A DNA stretch of 64,000 nt from Aphidius gifuensis (taxonomy: Eukaryota > Arthropoda > Insecta > Hymenoptera > Braconidae): the NCBI RefSeq assembly GCF_014905175.1, contig NC_057791.1, forward strand, positions 9,000,492 to 9,064,491, in the 5' to 3' direction. Under the pieces are notes generated by a model. That model saw nothing but the letters and a program-made list of their open reading frames with translations, was not told the DNA's origin and did no database searches. Each line of letters begins with the position of its first letter. The stretch's first letter is position 1. Positions 22,615 to 34,952 of the stretch are shown here, piece after piece. Made by a program: the position numbers and the translations under genes.

Positions 22615-24245
22615 TGACCTCCCGTGAAGGAGAAAACAACATGGCCAAGCATTGGGCCAAGCCTGGCAAAATGTTGCCAAGTCTTGGCTACCACTCTTGG
22701 TCAGTGCTTGCACCAGGCTTGGGGATTGACACCAATTTAAGCTTGGCTACCAATACTCGGCCAAGCATTGGCTGCCAATACTCGGCCAAGACTTCCAAAA
22801 ATTGAATAATTTTATAAAAAAAAAAAAATTTTTAATTGTTTAAACAATTTAATTTTTTTATTTATATAATTAATAATTTATTTGACTGAAAAAATACACC
22901 ATAAATATTTGTCAACATCAGGACTTGAACACGAACCTTGTAGTTGAAACTCCAGAGCCTTACTTACTTAACCATAGAAGCAATAGTTAGAGATGAGGAA
23001 AATTTGTTCTACTTGAATTTACATTATAATCATGGCAATCCAAGAATCAACCGACACTCGGCCGATATATAAATTTTATTTGTTTCATTAACCCCGGAAT
23101 ATATTTTAATAATTTATAAAAAAAAAATTTTTTTTCTTGAAACTTCGTTATGTAAGAAAAAAATGAGTATAGCTGTTATAGGGGAAAGCGGGGCAAAATG
23201 GAACACTTAAGGAAAAAATATAAATCGATGTGTGACAATAGTATTTTCCGATTAGTTTTTCTCACTTATTAATAAAAAAAACATCAATAATTTTTAAAAA
23301 TTAAAAAAACAAATTATTATTATAAATTTATTTATCGTTGTTTAATAAAATGTGATATTAATCACAAAAATTAACTTTTTTTCTTTCTCTTCATTTATAA
23401 TTACGAACAATTGCTTTTAAATTAATTTATTACCATTTTTCTCGACGAACAAAAAAAAACATATAAAAAATAATTTTCTTTGTTCTTAAAAAAAAATGCT
23501 CAAAAAATTTTCTGAAAATGTTTTTTTTTATTGCATGTATTTTCTTCCGGCTTTTTTTATCGAAGAGTGACGAAAAAATGAAAAAAAATGTGAGTCAAAA
23601 TATTTTTTTGGGTGTTCCATTTTCAATCAAAAATTTTCAATATTAAATACATAACAGCGGCTCTTAATGTATATTCACATATGTCGAAAGAATAAAAAAT
23701 AATCAATTTTGGTGACCCAAAGAACAATCGACACTAGGCCGACAAATGGCAAGTCAAGTTTACCAATCTTTAATGTGCCAACTCTTGGCTTAATTGTATA
23801 TTCCCAGTCTTGGCCGCCCAATAATTAACCAAGACTTGGCCGATGAACGGTCGACTAATGGCTGGCCAGCCCTTAATGAGCCAAGCCTTGGCATAATCAT
23901 CTGTTTCGAGTCTTGGCCACCCAATAATTTACCAAGACTTGGCCGATGAATGGTCGGTCAATGGCTGGCCAGCCCTTAATGAGCCAAACCTTGGCTTAAT
24001 CATCTGTTTCGAGTCTTGGCCACCCAATAATTTACCAAGACTCGGCCGATAAATGGCTTGATAAGAGCTGGCCACCTCTTCTTCAACCAATGGTCGGCCA
24101 AGCATTGGAATACAAGCCTTGGTAAGCAAATAACCAGCCATGAGTCAGCCAAGCCTTGGCCCATGGATGGCGCACGATTGGCTGCCATTATTGGGACAAG
24201 ACTTGGCCGTGTTGTGTGTCTTGGCAATTCCTACCCGGGCTATTC
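22615..24245. mobile_element. Foldback element with TTGGCCAAG-rich ends
   Basis: Both ends are dense in TTGGCCAAG, CAAGCATTGGCC and CAAGACTTGGCC words: 22630-22800 on the left and 23725-24225 on the right. Outer ends ACAACATGGCCAAG and CTTGGCCGTGTTGT are inverted. The right arm holds two nearly identical 120-bp units (23815-23935, 23935-24055). The 900-bp core is AT-rich. Long open frames in the ends come only from the repeat words. Confidence 0.8.
22905..22985 (-). mobile_element. Degenerate tRNA-derived sequence
   Basis: On the minus strand, ATGGTTAAGTAAGTAAGGC resembles an A box region and GGTTCGTGTTCAAGTCC a B box, at tRNA-like spacing. Ends do not form an acceptor stem. It lies inside the TTGGCC foldback element. 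Low-confidence SINE relic. Confidence 0.45.
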
Positions 24246-25135
24246 ATTGGGCCGTTTTTTCGATTTTTCGGCAAGCCATAACTTTTGTTATAATAAAGGT
24301 AAAGATTTTGTATTAGGCTCATATTATGAGCCTCGAAAGACTCTAGAGGCGGCGTTGATGGTTTTTTTTCTATTAAGAACGGTTTTCGAGAAAAAAAATT
24401 AAAGATCGGAATTTTCTTTAAATTGTGAAGTTTTTTTTCTTTTTTCTCGTAAACTATTAAAGATAGAGAAAAAAACTCGTATGTGAGCGATAGAATGTTT
24501 TGAGGCGCATAATATGAGCTTCATACGAAGTCTTTATTTTAATTTTGCGTCGAGTTATTCATTGCACCGTTTTCAAAATTTTTTCGGCAATTTATAATTT
24601 TTGTAATAACGGAAATAAAGATTTCGTCATGGGCTCATATTATGCGCCTCAAAAAAAATCAAGTGACGGCATTCTGGTTTTTTTTTCTATTAATAACGGT
24701 TTTCGAGAAAAAAAATTAAGTATCAGAATTTTTTTTTTAATTTTATAGTTTTTTTTTCACAAAAACTATTAGAGATAGAAGGAAAACCTGCAATGCGGGC
24801 GAAAGAGTATTTTGATGCGCACAATATGAGCATAATACAGAGTCTTTATCTTTATTTGACGTTGAGTTATTCATTGCGCCGTTTTTTATACTTGTAAATT
24901 TTTCACATAAAAATGTATGTACTATTTAAGGTTACATAAATAATAATTTAAAAATAATGAAATATTAAACCGAGAATTTTCCCGAATAGAGAAACAAAGT
25001 TTAGACGCAATCATTTTTTAAGTAAGAAAAAAAATTGTTTCAAAATTTACATTTTTTTTTTTCTCAAAAACTATTATCGATAGAAGAAAAATCCTGTCAC
25101 GCAGGTAATAGAGTCTTTTAAGGCGCTCTTTTTAA
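24245..25135. repeat. Three tandem units of about 305 bp
   Basis: Units begin near 24240, 24548 and 24865 with TATTCATTG(G/C)(G/A)CCGTTTT and share AAAGATTT(T/C)GT, GGCTCATATTATG, ACGGTTTTCGAGAAAAAAAA and AACTATTAAAGATAG. The third unit lacks part of its middle. A related copy is at about 17640-17960. Confidence 0.8.
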
Positions 25136-25539
25136 GTCAAGTACCTATGGCTCCTAGCTTCCGTAATAGTAAAAAATTGCAGAGATTTCATTACAAACAA
25201 GAATAATTATTCTTAATATGTTTCATTTTATTGTACAAAAAAATTATCAAACACGATTTTCATCGTTGAATTAATTGAAAAATTGTATGTTAGTTGTTAA
25301 TCAGATATACATATACACTGAGAAAAAAAATGTCTGCATTTAAGAGAAAAGTTGCTTAAATATAGCAAAATTTTGCTTGAAAGTTTTAGGCTTTGATTTA
25401 AAAAAAAATGTATTAATTTGAGCTAAATATTTTTTAATTAAAGCAATTTATTTGCTTTAATTTGAGACAGTTTTTTTTTATTTAAGAGAAAAGAGAATTA
25501 ATTTAAGAGAAACTTTGCTAAAAAGAAAGCAAAAAAGCC

Positions 25540-26165
25540 ATTTTTTCCATGTACGAGGTTCAGATCGTCTTTTTTTTAAACTATATTTCACCATGTTGCC
25601 ATGGTATTTACGGCAAGCTGAAATAACAGACGAACTTCCCGGCTCTATATCATATCATTTTTTTTTACTTTCTGGGCCTTATTAGATTTAATATGCCCAT
25701 TTTTGGACATGGCGCAATTCCAAATATTGACCGATCAATTCTGGCAATGTTTTAATCGACGACGCGTCATCTATAGACTCTACGATATTTTTTTCAAATT
25801 TTTCGGTCGTTTTTTTTTTTTTTTATTCAACGATTTGTAGTGTCACAAACTGTTTTTTTACAATATTTTTCGAACCACTGAACCGAATGAGTCGATGTTA
25901 AAACAAATTTAGGTTTTTTTTTTCTTCCAAAAACAGACATGATATTTTCTTTTACTTTTTGGGCCTCATTAGATTTAATATGCCCATTGTCGGACATGGC
26001 CTTATTCCAAATATTGACCAATCAATTCCGGCAATGTTTTAATCAACGACGCTTCATCTGTAGACTCTACGATATTTTTTTCAAATTTTTCGGTCGTTTA
26101 TTTTTTTTTTATTTAACGATATGTAGTGTCACAAACTGTTTTTTTACAATATTTTTCGAACCCGG
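25540..26165. repeat. Tandem pair of about 280 bp with minus-strand coding remnant; third piece at 26740-26930
   Basis: The block GACATGGC.CAATTCCAAATATTGACC followed by GGCAATGTTTTAATCGACGAC and TAGACTCTACGATATTTTTTTC occurs at about 25710-25800, 25990-26095 and 26805-26915. Read on the minus strand it gives words such as ESTDEASIKTLPELI and, downstream, KPKFVLTSTHSVQWFEKYCKK (26,000-25,850). This suggests a decayed coding repeat from an unrecognised gene. No complete frame survives. Confidence 0.6.
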
Positions 26166-26169
26166 GATA

Positions 26170-26460
26170 AAAAAATCATGTATTGAAAAAGTATAGAATG
26201 TATATAGAAGTATTAGAAATGTATGAAAACAGTATTAAAATATATGAAGAGTATTGAAATAGTATGAATTTTCAATACTCTCTCAATACTTGGTTTTTTT
26301 TTGTGTTTCAAGGACCCGTCTTGAGTATTGAAAGAATACAAAGTCAATACTCAGTATAACTAATAATTCAAAGTATTGAAAATGTATATATAATCGATAC
26401 TCAGTATAATCGGTTATCCTGAGTATTGAAAATATATGGAAACTCAATACTGTAAAAATA
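26170..26460. repeat. Alternating GTATTGA/TCAATAC array
   Basis: About fifteen copies of AGTATTGAAA or its reverse complement TTTCAATACT, alternating in orientation, form a foldback-like block followed by a short palindrome (26610-26740) that uses AAGGAA-type words like the 1-1340 satellite. Confidence 0.75.
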
Positions 26461-26930
26461 TTAGTCCCCTGAAAAACTTAGAATAATTTACTCTAATTTA
26501 AGTTGTTTAATTATTAAACTATTATCGTTAAAATCATTATTAAGCAATAATAGTTATTACATATAATAAATGCAAAATGGATAAAAAAGCTATTGGCAAA
26601 TCTATCTAAGGAAATGACGTAGCCAAGTAAATTAATTAGTAGTCCATTAATTTCTCAGCAATATTATCCATAATAAATTAAAATAATTATGGAAAATATT
26701 GCTGAGGAATTAATCTAGACTATACAAATTAATCTATTATCAAAAACAGATATGATATTTTTTTTACTTTTTGGCCCTTATTAGATTCAATATGCCCATT
26801 TTTAGACATGGCCCAATTCCAAATATTGACCAATCAATTCCGGCAATGTTTTAATCGACGACACTTCATCTGTAGACTCTACGATATTTTTTTTAAATTT
26901 TTCGGTCGTTTATTTTGCAGCATATTATCT

Positions 26931-28240
26931 AAAATGTAGTTACACATGCAAAAAAATTATATCTCGAGTATATATTGAATATATTTTGTTTATATATCAA
27001 TTTCGACATATATGGAAAAGATATATGGAAACTCCAATAATGATCATCTGGTCGTGGATCAACGTGGAAGTTTATGTGTCACTCTGCTACAGCCATGGAT
27101 CGCCATTTTTTATGGCACTCTGTCACAATCGTGGATTGTCATAAGTCATCAACGGCTATCTGCTACCACATGTTGATCTCATCAATGTAAGTTGTAAGAA
27201 CTCACAAATGTAAATTGAATATATTTATTGTTTTTTAAATAAAATTAAAAAACTATCCTGATATATAATTTTTTATGTTTATTCATTAGATGATTCACTT
27301 GGGAAACAGTATTTTTGAAGACAATTCGTTCCCAGAGAAGAAGATGTCCAGTTGAAACTGACGTAATGTTTTCATTTTGCTTGTCATCAAAAAGTTATTA
27401 AAGCTTATACTTAAAAACTTATGTCTTAAAAAAAAAAGAATAAAAACGAATGGATTGTTAATATAAGACAATGAGAATATACTTATGTTATTTTTATAAG
27501 CTTCAAAAAATATTTTCTTAATTAATAAAATATAATATAACAATTTATGTCGTTCCGTTTAATATAAATGTTTAGTAATGCATTTTGATGTTAATTTTAT
27601 TTTAAATTAATTTTTTTTTTTATTTTTAAATCATTATATCGTTGAAGATAGTTGTTTATCTTCATATATATTTCCAGATCGTTTGACATCATAATTCTCA
27701 TAGAGATCGCTGACGATAGACAGACATCGTTAGAAATCTCGGGAAAAATACTTTCTGTCACGTTAGAATAAATTTTATTTTTTTTGATAAAAATACAAAC
27801 AATGACATTTTTACGTTGTGCCCCGTAAAAATAAATACAAAACCTCGAGAAAAATACTTTCTGTCACGTTGAAATAAATTTACAGAAGAAGAAAAAAAAA
27901 AAAAAAAGTTCAATTTTTTTTTTTTTGATGGTAAACTGAGAAAGCTTATTGATGGATTTTGTTTTTTTTTTTTTTCGTCCTAACCGGGATTCGAACCTAC
28001 GACTCTGCCTAAACTTATAAACCTCTCTTTGGAAATCCGGTGCCTTATCCCCTAAGCGATCGCATGCTACAGATATAAATTAGAAAATTTTTGTCCATAT
28101 AAAGAATGGCCTTCAATTGACTGGGAAATATAATTCTTATTAATGAATTATATGATACATTAAATAATTAACATATGAATTTAAATTTAAACATTCCAAA
28201 CATTAGAAAATTGATATATGTATTAGAATGTTTGTATTTG
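26931..28240. other. Intergenic DNA, no gene recognised
   Basis: AT-rich with a short duplicated phrase (GAAAAATACTTTCTGTCACGTT at about 27745 and 27845) and one SINE-like head at 27976-28069. The open frame at 27295-27543 is hydrophobic low-complexity sequence. Confidence 0.5.
27976..28069 (-). mobile_element. tRNA-derived SINE head with long variable region
   Basis: The minus strand reads GCATGCGATCGCTTAGGGG with an A-box-like segment, then about 50 nt, then GTAGGTTCGAATCCCGGTTAG with a consensus B box, then poly-A (27962-27976 as poly-T). The spacing fits a Leu/Ser-type tRNA with a long variable arm, but the acceptor ends do not pair. Probably a SINE of a different family from that at 20134. 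Confidence 0.65.
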
Positions 28241-28246
28241 TTTCGG

Positions 28247-30566
28247 CAAATGATCACTGATAGGGAGTTTCTGTGGTTTTCACGTGAGAGTCCCGGGCTT
28301 TGTACCGAGAGTTTTATTTTTTAAAAATAAAATACATGTAAATTTATTTTTTTAATAAATAAAAATGTCCAAGAAAAAGCAGTAGCTAAGGAAAAAATGT
28401 AGCTAAGGAATTGAGGTTGCCAAAGAATTATGTTTAAAAAAAATAATGTGGTTTAAAACATAATTCTTTGGCAACCTCAATATTAACTACATCTTTCATA
28501 GCTACTACTCACTGGATCTTTTTAATTTTTTTTATAAATAAAATACATGTAAATTTATTTTTTAATAATACAAATGTCCAAGGAAAAGCAGTAGCAAAGG
28601 AAAAGATGTAGCTAAGGAATTAATGTGACTAAGGAATTATTTCCTTGAAACATGATTTTTTGGCAACATTAATTCCTTAGCTGCATCTTTTCCTTAGCTA
28701 CTGCTTTTTCTTGGACATTTGTATTTTCAAAAAATAAATGTACATGTATTTTATTTATAAAATAAATAAAAAATGTCCAAGGAAAAGCAGTAGCTAAGGA
28801 AAAGATGTAGCTAAGGAATAGATGTAGCTAAGGAAAAGATGTAGCTAAGGAAAAGATGTAGCTAAGGAATTAATGTGACTAAGGAATTATTTCCTTGAAA
28901 CATGATTTTTTGGCAACATTAATTCCTTAGCTGCATCTTTTCCTTAGCTACTGCTTTTTCTTGGACATTTGTATTTTCAAAAAATAAATGTACATGTATT
29001 TTATTTATAAAATAAATAAAAAATGTCCAAGGGAAAGCAGTAGCTAAGGAAAAGATGTAGCTAAGGAAAAGATGTAGCTAAGGAAAAAATGTCGAAGGAA
29101 AAGCAGTAGCTAAGGGAAAGATGTAGCTAAGGAATTAATGTAGCTAAGGAATTAATGTTGCCAAAAAATTATGTTTCAAGGAAATAATTCCTTAGTCACA
29201 TTAATTCCTTAGCTACATCTTTTCCTTAGCTAATGCTTTTCCTTGGACATTTTTATTTCTTTTATAAATAAAATACATGTAAATTTATTTTTTAATAATA
29301 CAAATGTCCAAGGAAAAGCAGTAGCTAAGGAAAAGATGTAGCTAAGGAATAGATGTAGCGAAGGAAAAGATGTAGCTAAGGAAAAGATGTAGCTAAGGAA
29401 TTAATGTAGGTAAGGAATTAATGTTGCCAAAAAATTATGTTTCAAGGAAATAATTCCTTAGTCACATTAATTCCTTAGCTACTGCTTTTCCTTGGACATT
29501 TTTATTTCTTTTATAAATAAAATACATGTAAATTTATTTTTTAATAATACAAATGTCCAAGGAAAAGCAGTAGCTAAGGAAAAGATGTAGCTAAGGAATT
29601 AATGTGACTAAGGAATTATTTCCTTGAAACATAATTTTTTGGCAACATTAATTCCTTAGCTACTGCTTTTTCTTGGACATAAGGAAAAGATGTAGCTAAC
29701 TAATTGAAGTTGCCAAAGAATTATGTTTGAAGAAAATAATGTTGCTAAAAATATAATTCTTTGGCAACCTCAATTCTGTAGCTACATCTTTTTCTTAGCT
29801 ACTGCTTTTCCTTGGACATTTGTATTATTAAAAAATAAATTTACATGTATTTTATTTATAAAAAAAATTAAAAAGATTTAAGGAAAAGCAGTAGCCAATA
29901 AAAAGATGTAGCTAACTAATTGAGGTTGCCAAAGAATTATGTTTGAAGAAAATAATGTTGCTAAAAATATAATTCTTTGGCAACCTCAATTCTGTAGCTA
30001 CATCTTTTCCTTAGCTACTGCTTTTCTTTGGAAATTTCCATTTATTCAATAAATAAAATACATGTAATATTATTCTTAAAAAATAAGAATGTCAAGTGAT
30101 CAACTTTTAATTTCTACGTTGTACCACGGGAATACTACGAGGTACAACGGAGGCATAAATCGCATCAATGTTTTGTTTGTTATCCTTGACTCTTTTATTC
30201 GTTTTACAATTTTATTTAAATATTTCTCAGAATAAAAACGTCAATATTTAATCTGTATACCCGTGGTTCAACGTAAGTATAAAAAGTAACCGTATATATT
30301 AGTTCAATCACGGGAATTTATCAGTTAATCCTGTTAAGAAGCACTGATTGTCCTGCATTTTCACGTGGTGCAACGTATAAATAAATATTTTTTTACGTGA
30401 ACTTCCCGTTCACGGACTTTACACGTTCCAGTCACGGGAAATATACTTTCTTCTAACGTGAATATAAACGAAAATTTACGTCTATTTCCCATAAGTGTCC
30501 TCTCGGTACCAACGTCCGGGACTCCCACGTGAAAATCACAGAAACCTTCTCTCAGTGTGATAGTCA
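28247..30566. mobile_element. Large foldback element enclosing a hairpin satellite array, ends CACTG...CAGTG
   Basis: Left end CACTGATAGGGAGTTTCTG, then GGTTTTCACGTG.GAGTCCCGG and GGTACCGAGAG-like words to 28312; the reverse complement runs 30495-30566 and ends CTCTCAGTG. TGAT flanks both sides (28243-28246 and 30567-30570), a possible 4-bp duplication. The right arm is extended by an inner GTACAACG/CGTTGTAC-rich section. Between the arms is the AAGGAA satellite. CACTG ends with a 4-bp duplication would fit the CMC superfamily (Chapaev group), but no transposase is present. Confidence 0.7.
28320..30110. repeat. Hairpin satellite array, second locus
   Basis: Six to seven palindromic units of the family seen at 1-1340, with the same words and spacer. 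Two adjacent units (28560-28790 and 28780-29020) are almost identical, including GCTGCATCTTTTCC variants, which indicates recent local duplication. The right part (29690-30010) has diverged units with TAACTAATTGA.GTTGCC. Confidence 0.9.
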
Positions 30567-30649
30567 CTGATGCAGACAAAAGCGACATCTTCAACGATCT
30601 TCCATAGACGATCTTTGAAGATCTTCAAAGATCACTTTTTTGTTTCCCG

Positions 30650-31530
30650 GGTAATTAACATTTAAAAAAATCTTAAAAATTTACATTTGAAAAAATGTTA
30701 AAATTTAACATTTAATAAATGTTAAAAATTAACACTTAAAAAAATGTCAAAATTTAACATTTAAAAAAGTGTAGACCGATTTTGACATCCAAAAAAATGT
30801 TAAAAATTTTACATTTAAAAAAATATAAATTGTCTTGAAGAAAATATGCATATGAATATGATTATGTTTCAAATTATTTATTTCAATCTTTTTTTAATTA
30901 TAAAATTACGAACAATCACTCAAATTATTAATAATAATATTAATATGCACAAAATAAATTCTTTTGTAGTAAAATGGATATATATATAATATTAAAAAAA
31001 AATTGACACAAACGAGCAAAATCATAGGTTAGGTATGACATATTGGTAATAAAAAGCAGATAATTATTCATTTCGAATGGATATGATCTCGATAAAACAA
31101 GAAAAAGATGAACTGAATAATAACTTATGTTTTGTAACTTCTTTAATTATATTGTTTATTTTTATAATATGTATTAAACTTATTTCTGTAACACTCAGTT
31201 TTATTTGGCGTCGTTCACTGGTAGAAGCGAGGGAAAATAATTAACACAACTCGCAAGACCTAGCGGTCATCTCTCAACTATTTTTTAACATTCGAAAAAT
31301 GTCAAATCCAAAATTTAACATTTTTTTAAGTGTTAATTGTATGTGTAAAATAAATTGGCATTTTTTTAAATGTCAAATTTACATTTTTTCTAATTTTTAC
31401 ATTTTTTTAGATGTTAAAGATGAAAAAATGTTGAATTTTCATTTAACACTTAAAAAAATGTTAAAAATTTGACATTTTTATTTTAACATTTACATTTTTT
31501 TTACATTTTACATTTTTTTTTTTACTGTGT
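30650..31530. mobile_element. Foldback element of AACATTTAAAAAAATGTT words
   Basis: Left end 30650-30830 has about eight copies of TTAACATTTAAAAAAATGTT-like words; right end 31290-31528 has the inverted set and ends TTTTTTTTTACTGTGTA. The core (30840-31280) is AT-rich, non-coding. Confidence 0.75.
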
Positions 31531-32260
31531 ATAAATGAAAATCGGTGATTGTGATGACACTTTTTTTTCTATTTTCAAGCGCTTTGTGATTATGATTCGA
31601 ATAATTGTTCTAAAGAATTTATGTTTTTTGATTGGTATTGAAGATATTCAACATTAAGTACAGATCAGTCAGTTTGCCGACATTGAAAATATGAGAAACG
31701 TTGACTATATATATCTCATATATATAAGTCACCAAAGTGACCTAACGATCGATATATTTTTTCTATATAAATATATATATATGAACGCCGAGATGAAATT
31801 TCAAATGCGTATATTTATACAAAATGGTTAAGACTTTCTAAGATGCTGTCAGTCCGGCGAGAGCACCTTCGGGAGTCAACATACCTAAAAGTATATTGAC
31901 TCTTCAAGGTTCTATTAGGCTCCCTTAGACTCCCAATCAGTATAGAATATACAGTATATATCGATATATCGAAAATTTAGATATCGAATGCATACATAGA
32001 AAATATACTATTATTATTATTATAATAATATATATATTATTAGCATATATATATACAAAATGTTATTAACAATAATTTATTCTTTTATTGATGATTTGTC
32101 TTTATTAATGATTTGTAAAACTTGAATTACATATTTTTGTTAATACTTACAATAAAATCTACATGGAGGAAGTATAAGCAAAATAATATAATTATTTTCA
32201 ATAAATTGTTACTCTTTCGTTATTAACAATTGAAATTCATAAAGTTGTCATTGCTTGGCT
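31531..32260. other. Intergenic DNA, no gene recognised
   Basis: (AT)n tracts at 31700-31790 and 31990-32060; a short GC-richer piece at 31840-31930 with an imperfect inverted repeat (GGGAGTCAACATACC, TATTGACTC). No frame. Confidence 0.5.
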
Positions 32261-32262
32261 TA

Positions 32263-34137
32263 TTACTTCTGAGGTATGAAAATTATCAACTTGATAACAA
32301 TATTATCATTACTGGAACTGAAACCACTATAACTATCTCGACATTGATAACTTTTTTGATGGTCCTGGTATTCTTGATAATAATTTTGTTGTGAAAAGCT
32401 ATTTGACCATTCGTTTGTGATGTTCAATGATAAATTATCAGATAAACCTGATGAACACTGAGTTGAGTTGATCGAAGGTGAATTGATACAAGGTACAACA
32501 GATGAAGTTAATGGTTCTAAAGTGGACACAGAAAGTAGACTCGTTGTAGCTGCTGGTTGAGAATTTTTACCAATTGAATCCACTGACGTTGTTGATATTG
32601 GAGTTGGTGAGGGTTGTATGCTCAACAAAAGAGTGTCTGGATCTATAGTTGAAAATTTTTTACTGCGTTTGTAGCACAGTTGATTCACTACTTTATTAAA
32701 ATCATCAGCTGACACCCTTTTTTTTTCCTCTTGGTTGTCTTACACTCTTGTTGACTTTCTTCTTCACTGGTGTCTATATCTCCTTCCTTGTTGTGTGATT
32801 CTTTTTTATTGCTGTTTTTCAGGCAGTAGGCTAAAAAAATATTAAATAATTCACAACAATGGTTATTTTGCTTTTTTTTTTATGAATTGAATTTCATTCT
32901 AATTGAATACTCATTATTATAAAATCATTCCTACCTCGTACTGCAGCTCAAATTTCTATTGGAATACCTTTTGTGTTTCTTGAACCACAAGCAGTATACT
33001 CTCCCAAGTTTTCTTCTCCTATCAAGTGAATTAAAAGTGTTTCTATCATCATATTTCGGTTTTGGCACCAATCTGTTTTTATTACAGATAATATATCTGC
33101 ATGAATCCAGCAATCTATACCCTCAATGAGTTGAATCTAAAAAGTTGTACAGTTTTCTGTTAATCTACAATTTGCAACATTATATCAATGAAATTTACCT
33201 TTCCAGCACCTCTTTTTTTCCAATGAGGTAGTCCAGTGCTACTTCCAGTATTAACTTCGGTACTAAGATGTTTTTTATCCTGAATTAAATTTGATGCCAA
33301 CAACATTTTTATCTTTGCCAGCTCTATCTCTATTTTATCAACTGCATCGGGAAAACGTATTAATAAAAATAAATAACATTGATCAAATAAATTTGATTAT
33401 AAAATTTAATCATAATTGGTACCTTTAACAGTTGAAAGAACATCGATTGAGTCAACTTCTTGCATGGTACTACTTGAAGGTGGTTCATTGTCTTTGTTAT
33501 TGTGATGATTCGTCACTGGAATGATATCTGGTATATCTTTTTCTCCATTCGACTCGTCGTTTGCTTCAGGTACACATATCACTGGATCCATTTGTTCAGA
33601 TGATTCGTCAACACGTTGAGGACTACTTGGTTGTTCAGTTGAACAAGCTGAGATTTGATCATTATATTCAGTGACTGATCTTTCACGATCCTTTTTTGAA
33701 GCTTGCTTCACGTTTTTCATATCACCAGCATTGACATTATTTCTCAATCTACCAATTTTTGATTGGCTAGATGATCTATCAAGTATCATGTTCCCATCAG
33801 CATCAAGTCCATTCTTATCAATTGTGTCTACTTTGCAAAGCAGATTATGCTTTCTACCTATTCAACAAATACAATAAAAATTAATAATGTGTCGACGTTA
33901 AAGCGTTAACGTTAAAACTAGTTGATAATTAATTAAATACTTACTACTTGTCTGGAGAATTATCCCATCAACACTTTTGTCTTTTATTTTTATTGACACT
34001 TTACATTTGGCCACGAATCCTTTTGATTTTGTTTCCTCGTCAACAGGTTGAGCCCATTGTATTTGTCCTCTTGGTACAACAATTTTTTTTTTCACTTCTT
34101 CTTTTTCACAATAAATCAACGCATAAGCTGGATTCAT
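32263..34137 (-). pseudogene. BEN-domain protein gene, five predicted exons, degraded
   Basis: Exons with consensus splice sites on the minus strand: 34137-33945 (starts MNPAYALIYCEKEE, the N-terminal signature of insect BEN proteins), 33857-33423 (Ser/Asp-rich linker), 33341-33199 (helix KIEIELAKIKMLL), 33136-32935 and about 32833-32263. Exon 4 carries the start of the BEN fold (ETLLIHLIGEENLGEYTACG, KGIPIEI), exon 5 its end (ADDFNKVVNQLCYKRSKK). BEN domains bind DNA and recruit repressors. An in-frame TGA (about 32953) in exon 4 and a frameshift in the A-rich run near 32715 break it. It lies head to head with the transposase fragment at 34953, so it may belong to that element or be a host-derived copy. 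Confidence 0.75.
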
Positions 34138-34799
34138 TTTGGAATTTTCTTTTGAGGAAAAAACAAAAAAAATCTACTTGTTAAAGACTTTCAAAGGTTA
34201 TGTTTGAAATATCATAAGGCCCACGTTTAAAAGCGAATATAATAAATTTTAAAGTAGATGAATACAATTTATTATAATCAAAATTCAAAATATTATTGTC
34301 ACACTGATATTTTATATTTTTTAATATTGATTTTTGATTCTTTTCTTTAAATTATTAACATAACTTTACAACTAGCTGTCAGTACCCACAGGCTAGTCAG
34401 TACTCAGTGACTAAGGTCAGTACTCAGTGTAGTTGAGTTAGGTTAGTTTTTTTAAACTACACAGTATTTTCTAATACAAAAAACAAGTTGTAGTTTTATT
34501 AATCAAACTAATAATTAATTATGAGTGGAAACATGAATAAAAAAAAAAGACCTATTGAATATAAAGAATATCAGAATTTTAAAAAATGGCGAAATCGTAG
34601 TTTACTCTTGTGAAGGAGGCGTTTTTTGATTCTGGCTCGGCGGTTAATGATGGTAAAAATAAAAAAAAAATCAGAGGAACATCTGAGTCGATGACTAACT
34701 CAAAAAAAATATTTGTTTTCGAATCTGAGAGGGTGAGGGAAAAAACCCTGTGAGTTGACATGGAATGCCCCATATATACATATATATATATGTCATCAA

Positions 34800-34890
34800 T
34801 ATTCAATAACATTAATGGTCTTGTGGGCAATCAATAGCTTTTCACTGGGAAGATCCAGTGTTCAATCCCTGGTAGAATTTTTTTTTTTTT
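34800..34890 (+). mobile_element. Degenerate tRNA-derived SINE with poly-T tail
   Basis: AATGGTCTTGTGGGCAATCA, then AAGATCCAGTGTTCAATCCC (B-box-like), then a T-run. Only partial tRNA similarity; ends do not pair. Confidence 0.4.
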
Positions 34891-34952
34891 TTTTTTCTCG
34901 ATTAACATTAAGTTTTATAACTTTTAATTAATTTTGTCATTCAATTTTTACA

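Noticed and set aside
22611..24402. Several ORFs rich in Ala-Lys-His-Trp and Leu-Gly-Pro as genes
   Set aside because: They derive from TTGGCCAAG repeat words of a foldback element read in different frames.
30361..30594. 77-codon ORF as a gene
   Set aside because: It lies in the inverted arm and inner repeats of the foldback element at 28247-30566.
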